Positions 17,585 through 26,264 of a stretch of 64,000 nucleotides of DNA are shown here, piece by piece. The stretch's first letter is position 1, and each line of letters begins with the position of its first letter. Origin of the DNA: Flagellimonas sp. S3867 (GTDB taxonomy: Bacteria; Bacteroidota; Bacteroidia; Flavobacteriales; Flavobacteriaceae); the NCBI RefSeq assembly GCF_014698935.1, contig NZ_JACVMN010000001.1, forward strand, positions 1,488,001 through 1,552,000, given 5' to 3'. The position numbers and the translations under genes are program-made. Under the pieces are notes generated by a model. The model saw only the letters and a list, made by a program, of their open reading frames with translations, was not told the DNA's origin and ran no database searches.

Positions 17585-19330
17585 CTAAATTAAATCGCTT
17601 ATAAGATTTTGAATGGTATCAAAATCTTCGTTTTGATGATTAAGCCATCGCTGAATAAATTGACGTTGAACACTCAATATACTATCCGAATTGCTATCAC
17701 CCAGAATTATTTTAGTAACAAAAGCAAATTTCTTCTTCATATCTGAAATTATTTCCAATTCAGCTATAAGCTTATCTTCATTATTCTTATCTGAAATTAG
17801 AGCTCTTATTTGGTTGACAGCAAATTCTTGGTTCCAAATAATATCTTCGGGAATGGATTTTGGCAGATAAAATACATTAGTTAAATAAAAATCGAGATAC
17901 GATTTGAGCAATTTCAACTGCTGTTTTTGATTTCCTCCCTTGGCACCTCCATCAACCGAAAATCTGATATCTTCAGTTGTCTGTTCTTTAATCTTTTTTT
18001 TAAGGTAAGTCACATTAATATCAGAAGCCGTAAAAGATTGCCAATCAAAGTGAGGAAAATCTGGTGATTGATCACCGTCAAAAAATATGAAGTTCTCCGT
18101 ATTTTCCTCACGACAGAACACACTTATGAATTCTTTCTTTATTACTGATTCACCACCAGGATTAAATCTTACGTTAAATAGGTTTTTAGTAGCATCCCCC
18201 ATTTTTTCAAGCACCCCTGTTACAATCTCTTGAGCCAATATGTCTTCTACAAATATATTTTTCTTGTTAGTGATAGGAAATTCTATGTGATAGAAAGCCT
18301 CTTCAGGAGAAAAGTTCTCGCTAATCAAAAACCTTCCATTCCGAGGATTTTGGTAAAAAACTTTTATCGCTTCTTTTGGCAAACCTTTTACAATGGATGG
18401 AGAGTGACTAGTTAGTACAACTTGATGTTTTTTTAATTTTATTTGTTCTAAAAGGAACAACTTTAATCTTTCTTGTGCTCCCGGATGCAAAGATACTTCA
18501 GGTTCGTCCAATAGGATAAGAGAATACTTTTGAGCAGCAAGCATCTCTCTTACTAATCTTACTACGGCCATTTCTCCACTGCCCGCAACAGCTTCAGAAT
18601 ATTTCGCAAAATCTGTTTGAAATAAAACTGAGTAACCTTCATTTCGAAATAACTCATGCAAAACAGAAATGCCACTGACATAATTACGCCCTAAAACATA
18701 AGAAATCCACTCTAATTCTAAAGGAGATAAATTTTCTATTGGTTCATTTAAAGTTCTGGTGCTAGAATAAATTTTGTTTTTTTTTCCAGTAAAGAGGTTA
18801 TTTAAAGAAGAGGATTTTCTTCTAAGATATTCTTGTTTGTTTCTGGCACGGCTATTCTTTAAATTCCCAAAGTAAAAATATTTATCAAAAGCGCTTAGTT
18901 CAGATCTAAAATCTAAATAGACCACATTTTTAGTTATGGGTTTGTCCCTTTCATTTTTATCTACTCTTGTTCTCATTCCTGCCCATGCCAAAGGTCTACT
19001 TGTCTCCCAATAATTAGGGTCATTTTTTCTCTTGATACGTGCTTTAATAACTTCTTTAGTTTGACCCTTTTCATTAAATGAATACCAAAAAGAGTGTCGT
19101 TTACGCTGCTCATCGTAGTACTTTACGGGGTCAACTTTTGTATCGAACCAGAATTTATAGGGTGTATAGCGGTCAGGCGCTCCGTAAAGAGCATGAAGGC
19201 ATGAACTTTTGCCGCATCCGTTTTGACCTATGAAAACGGTCAATGGAAAATCAAAGTTGATTCTTGTGTCAATTTCTATGTTGCGATAATAGGGGAATCG
19301 AATGAAATCAATATAGTATTTGAATTGCAT
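17585..19330 (-). CDS. OLD-like AAA ATPase with TOPRIM-type C-terminal domain
   Basis: About 581 residues from the ATG at 19330 (an in-frame TTG at 19378 would add 16). The N-terminal SMC/ABC-like ATPase shows Walker A (IGQNGCGKSS), a signature-like GSGEMAVVRL, Walker B (LILLDEPEVSLHP) and an H-loop (VVLTSHSPSIV). After it, NIFVEDILAQEIV and FFDGDQSPD supply the Glu and DxD expected of a TOPRIM nuclease domain as in OLD-family proteins. OLD proteins are metal-dependent nucleases controlled by an ATPase, often used in phage defence. It is the last gene of a four-gene operon after the receiver protein, with a 60-bp gap or 12 bp if the TTG is used. It may be the effector of the system. Confidence 0.85.
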   Translation of the reverse strand: MQFKYYIDFIRFPYYRNIEIDTRINFDFPLTVFIGQNGCGKSSCLHALYGAPDRYTPYKFWFDTKVDPVKYYDEQRKRHSFWYSFNEKGQTKEVIKARIKRKNDPNYWETSRPLAWAGMRTRVDKNERDKPITKNVVYLDFRSELSAFDKYFYFGNLKNSRARNKQEYLRRKSSSLNNLFTGKKNKIYSSTRTLNEPIENLSPLELEWISYVLGRNYVSGISVLHELFRNEGYSVLFQTDFAKYSEAVAGSGEMAVVRLVREMLAAQKYSLILLDEPEVSLHPGAQERLKLFLLEQIKLKKHQVVLTSHSPSIVKGLPKEAIKVFYQNPRNGRFLISENFSPEEAFYHIEFPITNKKNIFVEDILAQEIVTGVLEKMGDATKNLFNVRFNPGGESVIKKEFISVFCREENTENFIFFDGDQSPDFPHFDWQSFTASDINVTYLKKKIKEQTTEDIRFSVDGGAKGGNQKQQLKLLKSYLDFYLTNVFYLPKSIPEDIIWNQEFAVNQIRALISDKNNEDKLIAELEIISDMKKKFAFVTKIILGDSNSDSILSVQRQFIQRWLNHQNEDFDTIQNLISDLI

Positions 19331-19390
19331 AGCCGTTTTGGCCGAATTTATTGCTGATATTTGGGTATATAGTTCCAAAGTTCTTAGCTT

Positions 19391-21031
19391 TTAATTACCC
19401 CATCGTCTTAACCATTCAGACTCATCTAAACCTACTCTAGAAATTTTTGCAGCAAAATTATTGGCTTCTCTTTGAGCATGGGCATCTTTTAAATCTGCTA
19501 ACCATTGAAAATGTTCATCGTGATTTGACTTGAAATAAAATTGACTTTTGGACTCTTCAGCTTGAACAACTTGATTTTTTTCAGACGGCTGAAATTTAAT
19601 TGTTCTTAACTCGAAAGCATCTTTTACAATGTTTAATCGAATAAACTCGGAATTATCCTCAGTTACAAAATGGAACTTGGAGTCTCTATCAACTTTTTCA
19701 AGGGGAAGGAACAGGAATTTCCTAAGTTCTCCTAACCGGACGCTATCACAACGCGCTTGAATACATAGAAAGAAACGTTCCTCTTGATCTTTTTCTAGAG
19801 GAAGTTGCTTTACCAAGGTTCCCAATGTTAAACGCGGTAATGATGACGGTTGTTTTAGATTACTCTTGTGATGCGTAAGTATTGAAAATTCAGAATCGAT
19901 ATCATCAGCTGGTTGTCCTATGAAAAATTCAGAAGCCGTTTTATATAGTTCTCTCTCTCTTTTAACAAACTTACCTATAGGAGCATGTTGTTCATCGCTG
20001 AAACCATTAGCTACCCATTGTTTTTTACAAGCTTCGACAAAGTTAGTGGTAATCCAATCCTTTATAAAGTCTCCACTTATGACTAATTTCTTATCCTTTA
20101 TAATTTCGAGTTTTTCTTCGAATTTTTTGGTGTCAATCCATTCAAATATGTTGGATGATGAAACGGCCTCACCAGTTTCATTATAATTCAATATGGCTTG
20201 AATGGAATGTGATAGAATTTCTATAACCTGCTCCTTAGAATCTTCTGGATTGGTCAGAAGAAGTCTATGTGAAAGAAATGAAGGGTCCAGCTCTTTTTTA
20301 TAAAGCTTGATCAATCTAAAAGTGTTATTTCGTATTGCCGTCAACGATTGCAAGACAAAATTGGTTAATAATCCAGAAGTTAGTTCCGTGAATTGTGTGA
20401 GGATAAAGTCAGGCAACTCATCGTAATTAATGACCTTACTATTCAATTCTGGATTATGTTTGAATTTTGGTTTACCACTTCCGTCATTACTAGCAGGTTT
20501 TGCTGCTACTAATATTTTTATATTAGTAGTAAATACACAGCAATCCCCCTTTTGGAGACCCTGAATCTCTAAGGCTTGTAAATCATTGAATATTTCATCC
20601 GTAATACCCGGTAAATCTAATTCTCCTGTATATATAACTATCAGCTTAAGACTACCCTTTCCGGTCAAGGGGTCTGATAATATTCCTCTAATAATTTTTC
20701 TGGTATGTGGCCCTCTGGGATCATCATTGTCAGCATCTTCTTCTTCGTTTTCAACTTTAACTTCCTCTTCAGCAATATTTATCTGCCAATCTAAAACCGT
20801 AATGTCAGTCTTTTTAGCCAATAAGGCTAAATTGTTGATGTCCTCCAAACTCTCAGGGTTATATACTGCACATACCTTTTTACTATTTGCAAAAATTCGT
20901 GTAATCTGCTGCGCATCGAACTCATGATGATTTGGATCCTCATTTAAAAAAGCTCTGTCGTCAATAAAAACAATACTTTGTAAAAAATCATTGGCGATTT
21001 CCTTGGAGGATTCAAAGAAGGTGCTACTCAT
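19391..21031 (-). CDS. Receiver-domain protein with large unknown C-terminal region
   Basis: About 546 residues from the ATG at 21031. The N-terminal 140 residues look like a response-regulator receiver: SIVFIDD (Asp24, Asp25), phospho-acceptor candidate Asp81 in TVLDWQI, and Thr135 in LIVIYTGE. An acidic insertion (about 88-104) interrupts the fold before alpha-4. The remaining 400 residues have no DNA-binding domain I recognise. I recall a Pfam family of atypical receivers (Response_reg_2) paired with HEF-type kinases, which fits. The start overlaps the stop of the upstream kinase gene by 8 bases (ATGAGTAG), so translation is coupled. It probably receives a phosphate from that kinase and passes the signal to the OLD-like ATPase. 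Confidence 0.8.
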   Translation of the reverse strand: MSSTFFESSKEIANDFLQSIVFIDDRAFLNEDPNHHEFDAQQITRIFANSKKVCAVYNPESLEDINNLALLAKKTDITVLDWQINIAEEEVKVENEEEDADNDDPRGPHTRKIIRGILSDPLTGKGSLKLIVIYTGELDLPGITDEIFNDLQALEIQGLQKGDCCVFTTNIKILVAAKPASNDGSGKPKFKHNPELNSKVINYDELPDFILTQFTELTSGLLTNFVLQSLTAIRNNTFRLIKLYKKELDPSFLSHRLLLTNPEDSKEQVIEILSHSIQAILNYNETGEAVSSSNIFEWIDTKKFEEKLEIIKDKKLVISGDFIKDWITTNFVEACKKQWVANGFSDEQHAPIGKFVKRERELYKTASEFFIGQPADDIDSEFSILTHHKSNLKQPSSLPRLTLGTLVKQLPLEKDQEERFFLCIQARCDSVRLGELRKFLFLPLEKVDRDSKFHFVTEDNSEFIRLNIVKDAFELRTIKFQPSEKNQVVQAEESKSQFYFKSNHDEHFQWLADLKDAHAQREANNFAAKISRVGLDESEWLRRWGN

Positions 21032-24011
21032 TATCAACTTGTTTATTTTGTTCAATTTTGAAGGTAACAGTCGAACCCTTACGGGAAGTATCCAAATAAA
21101 TATTATAATTCTCGGCATTCAGCACCTCCCTACTTATATGAAGACCCATACCCCTACCATTACTCTTTCTAGTAAAGCCTAATTCAAATATTCGCTTCTT
21201 ATCTTGTGGAGTAACCTCAGGGCCATCATTAGATATGTAAATTCCGCTATCATCGCCATGGAGTCGTATTATTTTTTCATCTGAAGCAGTTTGATTAAGC
21301 CAATGTATGGCGTTATCTACCACGTTAACAAAAACAGGATAAAAAGTTGAGCGGAATCCGTTTATTTTCTTTTTAGCAAATCCTTTGGTATGTTTAAACT
21401 GGATATTATGCCTTTCGAACCTTGGTTTAAAAAGATCAATCAGAAATGTTTTTATTTCCAAGGCCGAAATATCCTCGCGTTTTCGATTGAGCCTTCTATT
21501 TAAAGGGGTAAACAAATTTAAATATCCATCGAGATGTTCAAAGTTAATTTTGATATTATTGTAGACACTTTCAAGGTTTTCGTTCACATCTGCCCATGCT
21601 TTTAGGTCTTTTATACTATGACGAATTGACTTAGTAGTGCTATTAAACTCATGATGTATCACACCGACTGCCAGTCCTAACTGACTCAACTCAATATCTG
21701 CATGAATACGTTCTTTCAACTCATCTAGTTCTTCTGCCATTGCATCCGCAATCTCATCACTTGTGATAACATCGTGGTTGGAGTCCTTATCCCAATAAAT
21801 ACCTTGCAGTTGTTTGATAATGCGTTCAAGAACACTGGTTACCCGCTCTCTTCCCCGGTTAATATCGGCCTCCATGGATCTTCGTTCGGTCACTAAATCG
21901 AAATCTTCGCTTGATTCGACACCGAGTGTTTTGAACCTATCCTTAACATCTCTAATTTGATCATCAAGCTCAATCATCAATTCGTTGGTAAGCTCTTTGA
22001 CTTTAGATGTGATTTCTGAAACCGCTTCTTTCGTCTCTTTTTCTTTTCCAGAAGCTGCTCTTTTCGCCTCTATTGAAATAAAATCAACAGCTTGCTCTAA
22101 ACGTTTTCTCTTACTTATTTCGATGTTTAGTCTTTCCGTATAGTCGTCCACATAAGTGTCAACATCATCAATCGCCTTAAGAAATATCCCGGACTCCAGT
22201 TTTTTAAGTTCATCCACGTAAGCTTCATAGTCCTTACGCGTATCTTTTGAAATAGTAAAGCCTTTTGGTTGAGGGACCTTAATTTTTTGCTTATAATCTT
22301 CTATTTCCTTTCTAGCCGCAAGCTCACAATCAATTAATGCCTGACTTGCCAATTCCGGATCATCTATCGAGGCTATAGAGCCGAATTTCATCTCTTGGGC
22401 TTCAAGTAAAGTATCAAGTTCAGATTTAAATCTATTGGAATTCAAATTCTCAAAAAAAGCATTTAAATTCTTTTGGAACTTCTCTTTTCTAACTTTAGCT
22501 TGTTGATCACGTCTTTCTAGTGCCTTGTAATAAGTTTCTCTTTCTGTCCTCTTTTGAGCCCAAAATTCCGTTTTTGGACTATTGCTGCCCTCTCTGAAGA
22601 AATCGGCAGCAAGTTGAATAAAGAAATTTTTCAAAATATCTTGAAGCTGTCGATAAGCCTTGTTTTCGATGAACCCTTCCCGACCAGCTTTCTCCGTTAG
22701 CTTATAATTATCAGCTCGAGAAATATTTACTACTCCAAACATCCTACGGTATGAAAAAAAGTAATAGGATGCACTTTTTGTACGGTTCCTTTCAATGTCA
22801 ATAAAATCATAATCGGAATCTCCGTACGGTAACATCCTAATATTATCTCTGTAAATGTAAACTCCTCCGAATTTATCGGCCTTAGCCGTTATTCTGGAAT
22901 AATTTTCAGAATCTATAATAGATTGCTTTAACCTACCTTGAACGTATGCCAGATTAATTGTGAACTTTCCGCATTCTGTTGGCTTGAAATTGTTCCCATT
23001 CCAGATAATTTTATGTTCGAACATCTTTTCTCTATAAATTTTGATTGAACCGGAGAACTGTCCAAACTCGTCAAAGGTTCCCTGGAAATGATGGTCAGCC
23101 AAGTCAAAATCCTCAGGGGTAAAAAACTGTTCTTTATCTAGAATATCGATATAGGTGCCATCATTATTTCTATAGTCCCTAAACTCTAGGTCAATTAACG
23201 GCTTTGGATGATCGGGTGTCATTGTATTCGTAAAACCCACCAACATCTTTTCAATTTTGGTGGCATCAGAATTATTTTTATCACCATCTATATAATGATT
23301 CAAAGTTTCATCGACCGGTGCAATATAAAATTGTGTTCCACCTTGATCATTTGAAAAGGCAAAATTTCCAATTAGAGTTTGATTTAGATCTTTTGGAGAA
23401 ACATCGAAACTTTTAACATTACTTATTATCCGCTTGGCATCTGCTTTAGTGATGTCATCTTTTTTTGCCAATACTTCTAAGGAGTCTAGCAGCTCCTTTT
23501 TCAATAGTTCAATTTCTTTTCTGGTTGGTAAATCATCAAACTCTTGAATGGGAACAACAACGTCATCTAAGTTGAGTCCAGGCAATTCAAAAATATTCCA
23601 ATTAATCAGGGCAGCTACGATCTTATGTTCTTTCTCCTTACGCTTAGCTTTTGAAATAATTAGAACCTGACTGCCAATAGAAGCAATTGCCAAACGTCCG
23701 ATTCCCTTTTCGCCCATTATTGGCCGTTTTGGTTTGCCGGGATCTACTGGAGGTAGAGGAATTTTTTTGTTAGCAAATTTACTTTCAGTACCCAACGTTA
23801 GCCATCGCGATTCGAAGTCGTCCTTCGTCATCCCTAAACCATTATCCCGCAAAACCATTAGTTTTTGTTTACGGAAATAGTCTATTTCAACGTTGTCGGC
23901 ATAGGCATCATGGGCATTTTTAAATAACTCATTGATTGCAGTAGGAATTCCAGCTATTTGCTGTCTTCCAAGTAAATCTAGCGCACGTGCTCTTGCTTTG
24001 AATTTTGCCAT
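21024..24011 (-). CDS. Double-GHKL ATPase / histidine-kinase-like protein (HEF type)
   Basis: A 995-residue protein with two ATPase domains. The N-terminal one is MutL/Hsp90/MORC-like: NELFKNAHDAYADNV (N-box), LRDNGLGM (G1) and GEKGIGRLAI (G2). A long middle region with coiled-coil helices follows (about 480-750). Near residue 787 is an H-box-like helix GVIHHEFNSTTKS, then a second GHKL domain (VVDNAIHW, YISNDGP, GRGMGLHISREVL) as in histidine kinases. It overlaps the methyltransferase gene by 34 bases. MutL/MORC-like ATPases in restriction-modification operons have been described by Iyer, Abhiman and Aravind. Fusion with a histidine kinase suggests that clamp-like DNA sensing triggers phosphorelay to the next protein. 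The ATG at 24011 is preferred to 24020 because MAKFKARARALDL is the conserved-type start. Confidence 0.85.
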   Translation of the reverse strand: MAKFKARARALDLLGRQQIAGIPTAINELFKNAHDAYADNVEIDYFRKQKLMVLRDNGLGMTKDDFESRWLTLGTESKFANKKIPLPPVDPGKPKRPIMGEKGIGRLAIASIGSQVLIISKAKRKEKEHKIVAALINWNIFELPGLNLDDVVVPIQEFDDLPTRKEIELLKKELLDSLEVLAKKDDITKADAKRIISNVKSFDVSPKDLNQTLIGNFAFSNDQGGTQFYIAPVDETLNHYIDGDKNNSDATKIEKMLVGFTNTMTPDHPKPLIDLEFRDYRNNDGTYIDILDKEQFFTPEDFDLADHHFQGTFDEFGQFSGSIKIYREKMFEHKIIWNGNNFKPTECGKFTINLAYVQGRLKQSIIDSENYSRITAKADKFGGVYIYRDNIRMLPYGDSDYDFIDIERNRTKSASYYFFSYRRMFGVVNISRADNYKLTEKAGREGFIENKAYRQLQDILKNFFIQLAADFFREGSNSPKTEFWAQKRTERETYYKALERRDQQAKVRKEKFQKNLNAFFENLNSNRFKSELDTLLEAQEMKFGSIASIDDPELASQALIDCELAARKEIEDYKQKIKVPQPKGFTISKDTRKDYEAYVDELKKLESGIFLKAIDDVDTYVDDYTERLNIEISKRKRLEQAVDFISIEAKRAASGKEKETKEAVSEITSKVKELTNELMIELDDQIRDVKDRFKTLGVESSEDFDLVTERRSMEADINRGRERVTSVLERIIKQLQGIYWDKDSNHDVITSDEIADAMAEELDELKERIHADIELSQLGLAVGVIHHEFNSTTKSIRHSIKDLKAWADVNENLESVYNNIKINFEHLDGYLNLFTPLNRRLNRKREDISALEIKTFLIDLFKPRFERHNIQFKHTKGFAKKKINGFRSTFYPVFVNVVDNAIHWLNQTASDEKIIRLHGDDSGIYISNDGPEVTPQDKKRIFELGFTRKSNGRGMGLHISREVLNAENYNIYLDTSRKGSTVTFKIEQNKQVDNE

Positions 24012-25087
24012 TTGTTCCAATGTTCTTTAAGTGCGTTCCCAATGGCTTCAGCCAGTTTTGGAGGCACTGCGTTTCCAATCATAGTTGCAATTGTACCCTT
24101 GCTGGATGAATAAAAGTTATAATCTAAAGGGAATGATTGGAGGGTAGCTCCTTCCCGTAAAGAAATTGCACGATTTTGCTCGGGATGAGAGTATCTTCCG
24201 GTGCTAGTATAAGTAAATCTTGTTGTAATAGTAGGTGCCGGTTTATCCCACGATAGACGGCCATATACGTCATGATGACCATCATGATTCTTATAACATT
24301 CTAGTTGGAGTCTTTCATTGTTGGCCCATGCTTTTCTGGAACCCCCATTTTTTGGTGTGTTTTTAACTCTTTCTAGGTTAAGTCCTGAAAGCCTTGATGA
24401 AGAGTGCAAAAATGAACTATTATCTTGGGTGCCTGCGCTAATCTTAGGAAATGTTTTGTAATTACCAATGGCACGTTTTACTGTAATTAAATTCTCTTTC
24501 TTTCTGATTTGTTTAGGTAGTGAAATATTTTTGGTAACCCTACTAGCAATTAAAACAAATCTTCGCCGATTTTGAGGAACACCAAAATATTTGGCGTTCA
24601 ATATCTTTTGATCAAAAACATATCCTTCTTTTCTAAGGGCTTTTTTAAATTTGTGCAATGGACTGCCCGATTTAGTTTCCAAACCAGGAACATTTTCAAC
24701 AAAAACAAATCCTGGAAGATAGTAAAGAACAAACTCCTTAAAATCATCTAACAATAATCTATTTCCTTTAGACTTTGTTTTATCGGATTTAAGATTTGAA
24801 TAGTACTGGCAAGGACTGCATCCAACGAAGATTATATTGTCGTCGTTCCTTTTAACCGCGAGCAATTCACTCAACTTTTCACACGCAAGGTTCGAGACAT
24901 CTTCATTTAAAAATTTAGCGTCGTTATTATTTTCGAAAGTCTTTTCAAACTTGGAATCTATGTCAATTCCACCAAGTACTTCGATACCAGCATTTCTGAA
25001 TCCACAGCTAACCCCTCCCGCACCACAAAAGAAATCCACAGCTTTTAAAATAGGTATATCTAAGTAGTTTTTTGTTGCGGTAGTCAA
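23978..25087 (-). CDS. DNA (cytosine-5) methyltransferase
   Basis: A 369-residue C5-cytosine methyltransferase: motif I DFFCGAGGVSCGF, motif IV VGCSPCQYYS with the catalytic Cys in PCQ, motif VI FVENVPGL, motif VIII QNRRRFVLIAS, the variable target-recognition region at about 215-290, motif IX RLSWDKPAPTITTRF and motif X IGNAVPPKLAEAIG. All key motifs look intact, so it is probably active; the target site cannot be read from sequence. It is the first gene of the four-gene operon and overlaps the next. No restriction endonuclease of a known type follows, which leaves the downstream genes as candidates for the restriction side. Confidence 0.95.
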   Translation of the reverse strand: MTTATKNYLDIPILKAVDFFCGAGGVSCGFRNAGIEVLGGIDIDSKFEKTFENNNDAKFLNEDVSNLACEKLSELLAVKRNDDNIIFVGCSPCQYYSNLKSDKTKSKGNRLLLDDFKEFVLYYLPGFVFVENVPGLETKSGSPLHKFKKALRKEGYVFDQKILNAKYFGVPQNRRRFVLIASRVTKNISLPKQIRKKENLITVKRAIGNYKTFPKISAGTQDNSSFLHSSSRLSGLNLERVKNTPKNGGSRKAWANNERLQLECYKNHDGHHDVYGRLSWDKPAPTITTRFTYTSTGRYSHPEQNRAISLREGATLQSFPLDYNFYSSSKGTIATMIGNAVPPKLAEAIGNALKEHWNKWQNSKQEHVR

Positions 25088-25120
25088 GTTGATTTATTTT
25101 TTAAAGCGGTAAAACTCTTA

Positions 25121-25128
25121 CAAATTTA
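25121..25128 (-). promoter_or_regulatory. Possible promoter -7 box for the methyltransferase operon
   Basis: On the minus strand this reads TAAATTTG, matching TAnnTTTG, 33 bases upstream of the methyltransferase ATG. No clear -33 TTG is seen at the expected distance, so support is partial. Confidence 0.35.
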
Positions 25129-25382
25129 AAGAAATGTTTTTAAAGTTATTTGCCTTAAACCCAGTAAACCCATTGGTAATGACTAATACTTGTTCATCAT
25201 CTCCAAAGGAATCTTTGAAATCACCAATATTAATTTAGGAGGAACCCCTCTAGACACTCGTCCAAACAAATTTCACTTTGTATGCCATATTGAACTTGTC
25301 TTTTTTTAACCCTTTACATTATGCCTGCTGAAAAAGCCCTTTGGTTTGTGGGTAGACCCAGCAAAATTCACTCAAAAAAATA

Positions 25383-25416
25383 AAACTCTTTACAAAATCC
25401 GCTTTATGTAAAGAGT
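25383..25416. repeat. Palindrome flanking the methyltransferase operon (right)
   Basis: ACTCTTTAC (25385-25393) and GTAAAGAGT (25408-25416) are perfect 9-bp arms over 14 bases. The arms, loop length and orientation match the palindrome at 17483-17518; only the loop differs. The pair brackets the four-gene operon. Confidence 0.65.
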
Positions 25417-26085
25417 CTAATTCGAATATGGAGTCATTTTCAGAAATGGTCTAAAGGTCCATCAAACAGCAAATCTTTTTTATAGAAAGAGTAGCCCCCA
25501 AATCTTACCCTTAAACTTTGCGCATGGATCCTGTTTCGATTTTATAGTGTTCCCGCAGATAAGCGTCAAGTAAAATCGAAATAGGGCGCACTTACTATGG
25601 AGTCAATTAATATTTCCTTTTCAAAATCCTCTTTCGCAGCCTTCTTCAAATAGCAACAAACAACATCAAATTAAATCCGCAAAAAAAGGTGGGCCAAAAA
25701 GAAACAAATTGCAGCAAATAATATTTTTTACAGCAAACTTTTTCAGTGTTTATAGGGCCTCCCAAGGTTTTTGCTGTAAAAACTTTTGGAAGGTGTCTTT
25801 AATGATTCACTAATTAATTGATTTTCAATTAATTAAAAAATGTAGCGTCGCTTTAGCGCGCTACCCTCTTGCTTTACCTTCTTCGTCCTGCAAGCAGGAC
25901 AAAAAATGCAAACACTACGTGCTTTATACACCTATTAAACGAACGTAAAATCCATCAAATTTAATGGAAACTTAGAGTTGAATGTTTCCGCTTATTATTT
26001 AGTTGTAAATGAATTCAATTGAATAGAAAATCTGATATCAATAGCTTTTTAGTACGTTTATTTGAATTCTCAGATTTTGGTGAGT

Positions 26086-26174
26086 TATTCGGTGAGCTGT
26101 AAAAATGATACCCTTGAGAAACCAATGGTAAATGTAATTCCAAAATTAGGTTCGGGAGTATATAAAAACTCCAC
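26086..26174. repeat. Island right-end-like sequence A
   Basis: TATTCGGTGAGC at 26086, TTGAGAAACC 28 bases on, GTTC at +64 and CTCCAC at 26169-26174. The same order and spacing recur at 32676 and 41868. The last part resembles a decayed copy of the ssrA 3' end (GTTCGACTCTCCCCGGCTCCAC). This is the weakest of the three copies. Confidence 0.5.
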
Positions 26175-26264
26175 AACACCCAAAAATACTCAGCAGCTTT
26201 AAGTATAAGAAAATACCTATTATTAATACAATAAATCTATAATCTGCACTTTACAAAAAGTAAT

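Larger units (their letters stand above)
25088..26085. other. Long non-coding stretch with several strong hairpins
   Basis: No convincing gene lies between the methyltransferase and the EEP-like gene (1177 bases). Instead there are successive inverted repeats: 25519-25590 (TTTCGATTTTA/TAAAATCGAAA with outer TGCGC/GCGCA), 25725-25782 (TTTTTACAGCAAA/TTTGCTGTAAAAA), 25811-25835 (TAATTAATTGA/TCAATTAATTA), 25842-25864 (GTAGCG..CGCTAC with inner CGCTTTAGCG) and 25885-25900 (GTCCTGCAAGCAGGAC). The GC-rich hairpins stand out from the AT-rich surroundings. This could be a transfer or replication origin remnant of an integrative element, or non-coding RNA. Confidence 0.6.

Noticed and set aside
25321..25383. 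A 20-codon frame (MPAEKALWFVGRPSK...) before the right palindrome
   Set aside because: Too short and without homology or a convincing start signal; treated as non-coding.
25088..26264. A retron or group II intron in the hairpin-rich stretch
   Set aside because: No reverse transcriptase frame is present anywhere in the island.
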